From Micromussa lordhowensis (Eukaryota; Cnidaria; Anthozoa; Scleractinia; Lobophylliidae), in assembly GCA_964020085.1 (NCBI GenBank), contig OZ026600.1, positions 37,999,919 through 38,063,918 of the forward strand: DNA of 64,000 nucleotides, in the 5' to 3' direction. Both the position numbers and the translations under genes were made by a program. The notes under the pieces are model-generated. The model was not told where the DNA came from and searched no databases. It was given only the letters and a program-made list of their open reading frames with translations. Below are positions 41,901 to 50,700 of this stretch, piece by piece (the stretch's first letter is position 1; every line of letters begins with the position of its first letter).

Positions 41901-42021
41901 CACACTTGATAAGACATTCAAATACAGCAAACTGCTTATGCAAGTTTATGCTGGCGTCCATGGTAAAAGTGTAGATGACCCAGATTTGCAGCAGTTTTTT
42001 AAGTTTAAATGTTGGGTTTAA
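31863..42021 (+). CDS. Cadherin-like/RING/TPR fusion protein, 10 exons, ~1184 aa
   Basis: A probable E3 ubiquitin ligase or scaffold. In order: two cadherin-like beta-sandwich repeats (about residues 5-105 and 105-195), a RING-type zinc finger (CPVC ... HVFCKACI), TRAF-type zinc-finger cysteines (CVHKHWGCEEEIKLCDLGPHM, then CKGCPDCNRPV ... EEHKTYMC), TPR-like helices, an RG/PAK-rich linker, and a C-terminal TPR block. The start ATG 31863 has A at -3 and opens directly into the first repeat. Exons 3-10 are in phase at every junction. The exon 2 donor is inferred (AAG|GTGAAG at 32921/32922, phase 0). I know no vertebrate counterpart with this domain order. Substrate and location are unknown. 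Confidence 0.85.
32121..33023 (+). CDS. Alternative read-through end: short RING protein with hydrophobic tail
   Basis: If exon 2 is not spliced, the frame continues 33 codons past the inferred donor to a TAA at 33021-33023. This would give a 354-residue protein with the beta-sandwich repeats and RING but no TPRs. The added tail has a basic stretch then a hydrophobic segment (FSLSLFTAAVITVGLSCL) at the very C-terminus, which looks like a tail anchor for ER or mitochondrial outer membrane. Function is inference only. Confidence 0.5.
   Translation, partial: GSGGGKTVALKEGEVTPVKIEVTAEDGSTIKNYFIKVTRLSASDASLTDLKLSVLGSLSPDFASNITSYSAFVPFSCSSVEVTPSVADKKTAVKVNGGESKDPIPLNYGETVIQVEVTSPDSTNKRTYVLIISRLKLLRPIKFSDEKQQSKFECPVCLGVLYRPKSIQGSQPKHVFCKACIDELTRTSKQDPLDGFPLPDVWRVDEYDLDKELSSQVVFCVHKHWGCEEEIKLCDLGPHMKQCEFRPVVVEKSAEIVPAKDLGEKSKVKLNRVRDIAKSRNFSLSLFTAAVITVGLSCLK
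33117..34158. mobile_element. Composite foldback repeat, copy B, carrying an insertion
   Basis: Both flanks match copy A at 2054-2361: tttttacaataaccgcagaa on the left, then cgcacactcattggctaatt and the gtctgtcctattattgacaa arms on the right. It is split by a 715-bp element at 33142-33856. It lies in intron 2 of the RING/TPR gene. Confidence 0.8.
33142..33856. mobile_element. TIR transposon nested in copy B, with 5-bp target duplication
   Basis: The left end TGGGATCATGTTTACTGTGG and the right end TACAGTAAACATGATCCA are inverted repeats extending about 60 bp. ATTCT flanks it on both sides (33137-33141 and 33857-33861). The uninterrupted copy A has that motif once at the same place. The interior is made of CGACCGATATATCGG-like words in both orientations. 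No transposase frame is present, so it is non-autonomous. Confidence 0.85.
34200..34437 (-). repeat. tRNA-derived SINE, copy 3
   Basis: A diverged reverse copy with gaatggaatgctccagtcca, cagagggttaccc, ttgcccaagaacac and a final gaggctgccatgcctccgc-like head. Confidence 0.65.
34567..34741. mobile_element. Foldback element, about 175 bp, in intron 2
   Basis: ATATGTTGTACGTCAAAAC at the left is the inverse of tttgacctacaacatat at the right. The arms continue (ttcaggttaaaatg with cattttaacctgaa, then cctttgtct with agacaaagg). The centre is aattattattcatggatcat. Non-coding. Confidence 0.8.
35273..35615 (-). repeat. SINE copy 4 with duplicated flank
   Basis: The SINE part (from about 35395) reads in reverse: ggatgggatgctagtccatt, gcagggttacccccagcatt, gtgtcttgcccagg. 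The 120 bp before it (taagaggtgtgaacattttt, cattggtctaaagtta) also precedes SINE copy 6, showing that the flank and SINE were duplicated together. The open frame at 35476-35670 is only the SINE. Confidence 0.75.
36206..36306. mobile_element. Small foldback, ACTTAATGACTGG ends, copy 1
   Basis: ACTTAATGACTGG and CCAGTTATTAAGTG are inverted ends around about 70 bp with ggaacagtg and cactattcc inside. A relative lies at 43455-43564. Confidence 0.6.
38095..38350 (+). repeat. tRNA-derived SINE, copy 5
   Basis: The forward copy reads gcctgatggctagtgcactc, ggcttgaagcctacccaggg, cttgggcaagacact, gatgagcatcccatctaggg. The B-box has decayed. It lies in intron 6 of the RING/TPR gene. Confidence 0.7.
38615..39032 (-). 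repeat. SINE copy 6 with duplicated flank, interrupted by (AAC)n
   Basis: A reverse copy with ggatgggatgctagtccacc, tgcccaagaacataacac and gccagggctcgaattggg. An AAC microsatellite (about 38950-38972) sits next to the B-box, and then the head taaccatgaggccactgcac follows. The 5' flank is shared with copy 4. Confidence 0.75.
40247..42021 (+). other. RING/TPR gene exons 8-10: TPR, RG-rich linker, C-terminal TPR
   Basis: Exons: 40247-40616, 41068-41247 and 41366-42021. Exon 8 has a TPR-like CQQAVLLQPCNSRALYRLGD. Exon 9 is 60 residues of Gly, Arg, Pro, Thr and Ser repeats (RGRGS, TPAKPAGG). It is 180 nt with phase-1 ends, so it could be skipped cleanly. Exon 10 begins with a Ser/Pro/Lys linker and ends with TPR units (GLARVLMRKGGDDINEAHKL; HDAYIELADSLIKSDPMKAV). 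The stop is TAA at 42019-42021. Confidence 0.85.
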
Positions 42022-42400
42022 ACTTTTATTCTCCAAACGTGACTTCTTCTTAAGAGTGTAAATACAAAACTGGTGCACATTGACTTTTATGACAGAACAT
42101 CGGGCAAAGCACTCCTCTTCAGGAATTAAATTCCATCTTCCTTGGAAGTGCGATTGTGGTTTGGATGTACAGCATTTTTTAAAAACTGTTGCGTTTGAGT
42201 GTGTAAGTACTTGCTTGTTGACTTGTATGTGTGTCATTAAGTTTCCATGAAGTGCCAGACTGGTATGATGGGTCAGAAATGAAGCCAGTGGCGGGAGATT
42301 TCAAGATTAATTACTCATTTTGTCTGCAGCTTGCTGTACAAAATGTAACATCTTCATGATCATGCAGGCCCCAGTTCATACGAGAGTGATAAAAAGCCAT
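42022..42400 (+). other. Probable 3' UTR of the RING/TPR gene
   Basis: No coding is visible. No canonical AATAAA lies close after the stop. The first plain AATAAA is at 42561-42566, just past a foldback element. Confidence 0.4.
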
Positions 42401-42545
42401 GTCCCAGTTGTTCGAAGGCTGGATAACGCTATCCACCAAATAAATCCCTATCCAGCGGACGCGTGTTTACAAACAAACCACGCTTTCCACTGGATAGTGA
42501 TTTATCCGGTGTATAGCGTTATCTACCTTTCGAACAACCTGGGAC
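42401..42545. mobile_element. MITE with GTTGTTCGAAGG ends, copy 1
   Basis: GTCCCAGTTGTTCGAAGGCT is mirrored by TTTCGAACAACCTGGGAC. Inside are gataacgctatcc and ggatagtgatttatcc. A second copy is at 63658-63772. Confidence 0.85.
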
Positions 42546-42582
42546 AGGTTTCCGGCGTTCAATAAACGTCTAACACTCAACC

Positions 42583-42735
42583 CGATCCAACGTCACAGAG
42601 ATCCTCATCTCTGTTAGTTATTACTTGCGCGCGTAAATTCAAAATCGAAAAATAACCAATCAGAGACGCTGCATGAGTCTCTGAAGAGTGACGTCATCAG
42701 TTTGGAATTGAGATGTCCGTCGAAAAATTCTTCAC
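42583..42735. repeat. Foldback repeat family 'TCTCTGATTGG', copy 2
   Basis: Contains gagatcctcatctctgtta, ACTTGCGCGCGTAAATT, accaatcagagacgctgca and gtgacgtcatcagt, in the same order as the copies at 23848 and 61690. Confidence 0.6.
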
Positions 42736-43454
42736 GTGAAGAGAATCCTGTGTTTGCCCTCACTTTAACAACTCAAAGAAGGAACTTGATTAGTTTTATA
42801 CCTTTGAGGTGATACTTGTTTTATTTACCCGCTGAGTGTGTTTAAATACTTTTCAAGAACTTCTCGTTAAAATGTAATGCGTTAGAGTGAGGCATTGCCT
42901 TGTTAACCAAAAAAGGTTATAACTTATTAAATACATTGTTAGCTTATTTCGTTTTGTATGCTCTCTGCGATTGATCACTTATTCTAACAGCATTTAAGTG
43001 TTGTCAGAATTTACTGCTTACACTGCTTTAGCACTATCTTGGGCTAATTATTTTGAAAAAAATACGATAACAAAAATATGGATGCTTCCTAGTTAGGGCT
43101 TAACGCAACTATCGCACAAAGTTTATATCATTGAGGCTTCTTGGTAAAATAGGCGTCACTTTCACGACTACACTATGTACTTTAAACAAAAATTAATTTA
43201 AATAGATTCGTTTGGTTGTATGATGGAGATAATGCTTCAGGTTTCTTGTTCGTTCCGTGAATCATTGATCATTTGACTATGAGTTAATTGGCAAATGCAA
43301 GTTTTGTTCTTATTTGATTAAATAATTTACCTTATTAAAAATAATGCGCTACAACTGATGAATCATTTTCGCTATTTACAAGAACGAACTATGTCGTAAG
43401 AACATGCTTTAACTTGAGAGGCCAAAATGAATGATCAATCAGCATCCGACATTT
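42736..43454. other. Intergenic between convergent genes
   Basis: AT-rich sequence with no open frame or repeat that I can support. Confidence 0.45.
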
Positions 43455-43564
43455 AGTACTCAATGACTGGCTCCAAGGGAAACAGTGAGTTCTGGTTTTC
43501 CGAGAGCCAGAGTCGACGGGAAACAAAACTCAGTGTTTCCCGTGGGGTTCGTCATTAAGTGTTT
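43455..43564. mobile_element. Small foldback, ACTTAATGACTGG-type, copy 2
   Basis: Left tactcaatgactggctcc and right ggggttcgtcattaagtg are inverted, with gggaaacagtgagttc and actcagtgtttccc as inner arms. It lies at the 3' end of the kinesin gene. Confidence 0.65.
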
Positions 43565-43568
43565 TATT
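43563..43568 (-). terminator. Candidate poly(A) signal of the kinesin gene
   Basis: On the minus strand AATAAA follows the kinesin stop (43817-43815) by about 250 bp. It overlaps the edge of a foldback element. Confidence 0.4.
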
Positions 43569-43814
43569 ACATTTTCCAACTCAAAAATAGAAAAAAAAAC
43601 TGCGTAAATATTATTTGCTTGACGCCGGCTGGCACACAAATTTGCCGCGATGTCAAAGTGCACGACCTGATCACGTGCGAGTGGAAAGTTCAAGTTTCCC
43701 CAGGGAGTTACTGGCCGTTTTGTTCGGCCAAGGGAGTTACTGAGTTTTGGCCCATGTTTCGTGGCACACTGACCTCCAATCGGAAAACGTGTTTGAGTTG
43801 GAAGGTATAACAAT

Positions 43815-44743
43815 CTATTTTGATGATTTACTCTTTTTGCTGTGCTGTAATTTTCTTAAAATCGTTTTGATCTTTTTCTTGCTTTTTCCTTTTCCTCCTT
43901 GTTCGTCGTCGTCGTGTTCATCTTCAGCGTTTTCGCTATTGTGTTCATTGTCATCTTTGGCTTCATCTGCATGGTTAGCTTCGCTCGCGAACGACAACTG
44001 ACTTCCTCTCCGGCTCGACACGGGCTCTGCTGATCTTGGTCTATCGTCGCTACCGACTGAGTCTGCTGTTTTGAGAAATAAATAGGTTCTAATCACTTTG
44101 TTATATTGACCCGAAGATGTACCGAAGAGTGTTCGATTATACCTTCCCATACAGGGCCGTCACAAACGAACTTAACAAAAGAGTCATTCGACACGAGAAG
44201 AAATTTTGTGTGCCATCTTGTAGTTGCTTAAGAGACCGTTAAGGGACAATATGCCTCATCTTTTGTTTTGTTCCCGGTAACGGTCCCACAAGCAACCGCG
44301 AGATGAGACTCGTCCCAGATATTTGTCGTTTCTCAACTGAGTGGCGTTGCAGACCAGGCGCAATTTACTGTGTAGTGATGTACCAACGATACATGGTTAT
44401 CGTTACTAATGGTTATCGTTACTAATGGTTATCGTTACTAATGGTTATCGTTACTAATAGTTATCGTTACTAATGGTTATCGTTACTAATAGTTATCGTT
44501 ACTAATGGTTATCGTTACTAATAGTTATCGTTACTAATGGTTATCGTTACTAATGGTTATCGTTACGTCCCAACGATAACCATTAGTACCAGGAAACTAG
44601 TTGGTAATCATTCGGTGTACACTGCATGAATATCTCCGACTCGGTAAAAATGGTAACTTACCAGATCCAATCAATCGTTTGCCACATTCTTCCCCATCGA
44701 CTTGTTTTTGAAGTTCTTCGGAGAGATTAAGAGGTGACAGTTC
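43815..44743 (-). other. Kinesin last two exons: C-terminal tail
   Basis: Exons: 44662-44743 ([20 protein letters not shown]) and 43815-44065. The last exon encodes a Ser/Arg segment ([10 protein letters not shown]), an acidic Asp/Glu/His run (EDEHDDDEQ) and a Lys-rich end ([16 protein letters not shown] ... KSSK). A basic end of this kind could bind microtubules, membrane or nucleic acid. The function is not shown. Confidence 0.88.
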
Positions 44744-47700
44744 CTACAGAAACAAATTTCGAGACTTCAGAAACTCGGTAGAAAAATCAAACTTGTAAAT
44801 CATGGAACTTTGTAGCTTTTCACTAGACCCGTCCGAAATAATGCGTTTTTATTCCTGATTGTTGTTTACATTCCCATTCCATTAGAGTGAGATGGCTTTT
44901 ACAACCGCAAAAGGTATTTTAACTCACCGGAGTTAGCGCATCTTCAGCTGCCCTTCGATGCTGAATGAATGCAAGATCGCTCCCTGCTCTTTGTTGCAGG
45001 TAAGCTGGTTCTGGTTTAGCAGCTCTTTCCTGTAAACTCCTACGCGACGTACTCCTATCCCCATGGGACATTGTTGCCCATAGCGACAACTCCTGTGAGA
45101 CAGATTGGTCACTGTAAAGACCTTTGAGGCTGTGAGATTCTTCCCTTAACCTTTCAATTTCCAGTTGTAATCTCCTATTCTCGCTCTGTAAGTTCACCAG
45201 TTCTTTCATTGTTCTGTAACTCTCTGCCTTGATGTTTGACAAATCAGATTTGAGTCTTTTGTTCTCTGATTTTGTCGAAGACATGTTACGTTCAAATTTG
45301 GCCTTTTCTTTCTCGACTCGTGCCATTTCGTCCTGTAAGAGAACAGCCTGCTCTTGTAATCTGTTATTGTCGTCTTTAATATTGGACACTTCTTTTTCCA
45401 TCCTTTTCACAGCTAATGCCCTGTCGCACATTTTCGTTTTGAGGTGATTGTTTCTACTGAGTAATTTCTGCACTTGGTTCTGGAGATCAGCATTGTGCTT
45501 CCTGATTATGGACAACTCATTTTTAACAAGGACGTTGGTGCATTTCGTCTCTGCGAGTTCCTTTTGCATTCTTTGTAGTACCCTAATTTCTGGACCCACT
45601 ATGGAGCTATCCTCTGAAGAGATTTGATCAGATGAGATGCTTATGTCGAGATCTGTGACGGAAACTAAGGAGCTGCTTGTATGGACCTCCAAACTCGAGT
45701 CGTTGTCATCTGATTCCACTTTTGCGGTATCGTCGGGTGTGCCATATTTTTTGTGTAAGCTGGCTTTTTCTTTGAACGCTTTCCTTTGTTGTTTTTTACC
45801 CAGTCCTTTAACAAAAGACGGAGTGTCCTTCGCAGAGTTTTCGGCGACTTTTGCTTCAATGCCAGTTGGCGTCGAAAGAGTTCCAGTACTATCTTCATTT
45901 GTTGGAGTAAGAGAAACTCCTTCTTTTTTCCCTTGTCGTTGGTCTGCTTCAGATCTGCTTTCAGACGATTCAGCGGCCAACGGTGTACTATTGGCATTGA
46001 CGCCAAGGGTTGGAGTATCTGGAGGTTCGTCTGTCGTTGCCCCTTTTTCGTCTTCTTGAATTCGGCTTGATTCTTTGTATGTCGTAGAACTGGTCAAACG
46101 TTGTTGGTTGATTTGACCTTCGCCAAGACGCAAAAATTGTGTGGTTGGAAACTTGGTTATTATGCCAGATTTTCTTGTCTTCGCAGATTGTGGTCCTTCC
46201 CCATCACTTTCGTCTTCAGTTGTTCTCGGTGAGAATTGAGTGCAGTTGTCAGTTATTTCCATAATCTTGAAACTCTTCAGCATACCGTTTTCTGCTCGAA
46301 GAGCGGAGAGTTCTGCTGTCATCTTTGAATTCTCTTCAAGAACGCACGACAGTACCGTTTCTAATTTGGTGTATCTCTCGCTTATGTCATGAAGCTGTCC
46401 CTCCATTCTGTGTCTTGAAACATTTCCGTTTTCAGATCTAAAGCGAAGCAGTTCTCCCTCCACCGCTTCTCTTGTTTCAATTGCATCCGACAACTCGATT
46501 TCAAGTCTTGCTTTTTCGCCTTCAAGTTTTTTCTTGGCTTCCTCTATTGAATTCCTTTCTTCTAGTAAATCTTGCAGGTTTTGCTGGAGCTCCTCGTTTT
46601 CCTCGTCATTAAGAATCTGTTCTTTTAAAACAGCTTCATTTTGAGTTTGCAGTATCGCCACCTTTGTTCTGAGTGACTCGCATTCACCTAGCAAAGAGCT
46701 GATTTCTCTTTTCATGGACAGCTGTTTTTCCACAAGCAAGCTAATTTCATGTTGACTTTTCTCGCTTTCCTCAGCACTTTGTTGCAACTCAGACTTTAAA
46801 CTGGAGATCGTCCACTCTAATTCATGTCTAGTGGTGGCAGCATCCTGTGTGCTATCGGGTAGAACCTCTCTCTGACTTCTACTTATCTCCAATGCTTCTC
46901 CAGGCTCGTTGTCTAAATGTTTTCCGAGGCTTTTAACATTTAACTGGCTGTTTGGTGCCGATTGTTGGTAACCCTTGGTTTCTGATTCCTCTTGGGATCC
47001 GTTGTGTTCTCTTTCGATGATGTAGTTTTCTTGACCCATGGGTAATACCAAAGCCGTTTGGTGCTTTTGTGACGTTGGCTCGGTGGCTTCAACCTGTGTA
47101 TCTCTAGTCTTTTCTATATTCACGGGAGACCTGATCTGTTTTATCTCCTCGTCGGGAGTACTCTGATCGTTCGGCGAGTCTCTTTCGAAGTCTTCTATGC
47201 AAAGATTTAATGTTCCAGTTCTTTCGAGGCTACTTGTGTCAATGTCATCAACATGAGTCACTACAATTATCGGAATAGGAACTCCCCTAAAGCTGTTTCT
47301 TTCAGTTACCTCAAGCTCTTCGTAGTTGATTTGGATTTGCAAGTTGTTGGGAGCTTCTATTTCCACAGGCTTTTCATTTGCATCTTCATCTGGCGTTTGA
47401 AGCCCACTACCTCCCGCAGCTGGCGGTAGAGAACCTTTTTCCTCTTCATATTTGCTGGTTTCTTTACACACATCTGCTTCGTCTGAATCCTTTGCGTCTG
47501 TTTGTGTTGTGCTGTCTTCTACACATGTGTCATTGGCATGAACAGAGGGATAGATAGCTGATTCAGTTTGGACACTTTGATCTTGGAGACTTTTCATATT
47601 CGAATTCCGAATCATGGATAGCTTTCGCTGCTTCTCCATTGATCGTAATTGAAGCTTGGCATTTTTTATTTCATCTGTTAAATTGTTATTTTCATCTTTC

Positions 47701-50700
47701 CATTTCTTCATCTCCTCCTTCAGCTGGTTGCATATAACTTGCAAGTCGTCGTTCTCCGTTCGGCAAGTGCGTAACTCAAGTTCTAGTTGCTCCATTTCTA
47801 CGAGCTTGTTCTGACAGCTCTGAAGGTCCCGTCTTAGCTCATTTTTCATCTCTGTTTGACAAAGTAGATCTTTTTCGAGTTCAGTAATCAGCTTTTCGGC
47901 TTCTATGCTCTTCCTTCGGATATCTTCAAATTCTGACTCGATCTGTTGTAATTCACGAAGTTTTTCTTGCGCTTTACGGCAATCTGACTTGGTATTTTCA
48001 AGATCTTTTAGCAAACTTTCCTTTTCTTGGCTGTATGATGAAAGTAAGTGTTTCATCTCTTGTCCTTGTTTGAGGCAAGACTCCTTATTTTGCCTCAGAT
48101 CACTTTCAATAACGTTTCGTTGATTTGTTGCCGCTTCCAACTCTTCCAGCAAACTCTTTCTTTCCTGTTTCAGGAGTGCATTTTCTTGTTCTTGTCTGTT
48201 GACATTTTCCTCAGTATCAGTATTGGCTTCAAACTCGTCTTTTTTCTGCTTCAAGTCACTCTCGATCGCTTCCTTTTGGCATTTCAAACCTTCCATTTCT
48301 TTTGTAAGTCGCTCCACTTCGCTTCGCAAGTGATCGACATCAGATTGGGCTGGGTTCAACGAACAGCTCTCACGTTCCTGTACGTCTTTTTCATCTGCTT
48401 GATAAGCTCTACTCTTATTCGTACTATCTTCATTGTGGCTTTCTTCCCTGTGATCTTTGTTCGCTAGTTCCTGTTCATCAGAATCACTCTCGCTGTCACT
48501 CGATATCATGACACTTTTCTTCAAGTCTACGACCTGGAAGGAAGTTGACGTCTTGTTTTCCAGTTCATGCACTCTCTCGCGAAGAATTCCGAGGACGTTT
48601 TCTGCTTCGCTTACTTTAGTCTTTAAAGTTGTATTTTCTCTTAGTGCTTTTGAAAGAGACTGCTCTAGCTGCATTTGTGCCCTGACGAAGTATGATGCTT
48701 TCTTCTCCAGTAATAGATTCTCTTTTGCCATAACGGAAAAACCTGCTTTTACATCCTCTGTTAATGGAGCGCTTTCTTTTTTACTTTCGGACTCAGTATT
48801 CGTTCCTTGGTCGCGGCTGGTAGTCAATGTTGTGTTCCTTATCTCGCTGATTTCTTTGTTTTCTCGTGGATGGTCGTCGAGCGTTTGTGTTGCAATCGAG
48901 ACGCCCTGGGAAGCAGTAACGCTCTCTTCATTGACGTCTCTCCTCAGACTATTAAGTTCATTTTCCAGTTGAAGCTTTTCGTCTTCAAGCTGTTCAACTT
49001 TCTGTCGCAAGTCTCTCTCGCCCTCTGCTGTAGAAACGTCTTTACTTTCCTTTGGCACACTTTGCTCATGTTTTGTCTTCGCCTTTAATTTGTTTTCTAC
49101 ACTGGGTATCTTTCTATGGTCATCTTTCCTCCGAAGCGTCTCATTTACTCTCCCCTTTAAAGCTTTGTTTTCTTTCTTTAAAGACTCGTTTGCAATCTCC
49201 AGTTCTTTAACCTTTCCTTGGGTAGTTCCCAGTTCACTTTCAAGGTGTTGGTGCATGGTTCGAAAATTCTCAATCTCATTTTGTAAGGAGGCGGCGTTTC
49301 TCTTCTCCGTTAAACTGATTCGCTCCTTTTCCTCGATATTTAGCACAAGTTCCTTGCTCATGTCTGCTATTTGCTCTTGCAGTTTTCTGTTGTGGTTTTG
49401 AGCAGCTTCAAGTTCCTTCTTCAGGAGAGATTTCTCTGTCTCAAACGATTCCTTGTTAAAGTGGTGATCTGTCATGGCTTTACTCGTGTGCTGGATTATG
49501 TCAACTTCTTGTGTAAGGCGGTCATTCTCTTCGTGGAAACAGTGGAGCTCTTTCTGCAAGCTCTCCAATGCCTTCGTCTTGATTTCCAACTCCTTTATTA
49601 GTTTATTTGAACCTTTACACTCGTGTTCAAGTTTTTGGTTTAATTCTCGAAGTCGTGTAAGCTCCGTCTCTAACCGTACTTGTTTTTCCTCCAACTCTTT
49701 TCTTTGCTGCTCTTGTGTTTGTGCTTTCTCTGTTGCATTTTTGATACCTTCGAGTTTCTCCTTGAGCTTGTTGCATTCGTCTTGAACCCTGGTTAGCTCT
49801 TTTTCCAAAAGTCCTTTCTCTTTTTCTAGTAATTTGGTCTGCTTTTCGATTTCCACAGTATCAAATGTGACCCTTTCGTTCGTTTCTTCCTCATTCAGTT
49901 CAGACCGTTGTTCGAGATCCAAAGCTAATTGGTCGCCACTTACCAGTGTCGTGTTTTTCATATTCTCTATCTGTTTTTCGAGATCTTCCTTGACATTTTT
50001 TATCTCTTCTAATTCTGTTTTAATCTGTTTATGATCTTCGGTAATTGCTGCTAACTCATCTCGAACGATCGTAAGTTCGTCTTGGTCTTCTCTGTGTACC
50101 TTTCTGTATTTTTCCAGTTCTTCAAGACTCTCCAGTTTTATCGTGGTCTCTTCATCTTTTTCACTTTCTTCTCTCATTCCAAGAGGTCTTGTTTTTGCAT
50201 CAATTTCTTTTGTGAGCTGTTCTTTTTCTTTTTCTAACTTAGTGATTGCTTGAAGCGTCTCTTTTCTCTCTTCACGTGTGCTCTCTAGCTCGTGATGTAA
50301 AACGTTATTTTCTCTGAGTGCATCTTCCAGCCGTTTTTCTAATATCTCTTTACAAACGCTTGCCTCGTGAAGGTGGAAACTTTCTTGTCGCTTCTGGTTT
50401 TTGAGCGTGTTAATCTCATCTTTGATAGTCTCACATGAACACCTCATCTCCATCAGTCGTATTTCCAAGTTTGCAGCTCGCTCGATGTTGTCATTAAGCT
50501 GTGTATTTAACAAGTTCCTCTCGGATTCGCTCTGATGAAGATCGCTCTTAAGTCTCTCGCAGTCGTTGTTGGCACTTCTCAATTCAAATTCGAGCTTTAG
50601 TTTTTCGCTTGTAACTTTCAGTAGATCCTCTTCAAGTTTTCGCATCCTGGTTTCATTGTCCGCAGTTGTTTTACCGACTTCTGAGTCTTTCGCAGCTTGC

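Noticed and set aside
42561..42566. AATAAA as the RING/TPR gene poly(A) signal
   Set aside because: It is 540 bp from the stop and just beyond a foldback element. It is possible but not supported enough to list as a feature.
44395..44566. CRISPR-like array
   Set aside because: Units are contiguous 16-mers without spacers in a eukaryotic intron.
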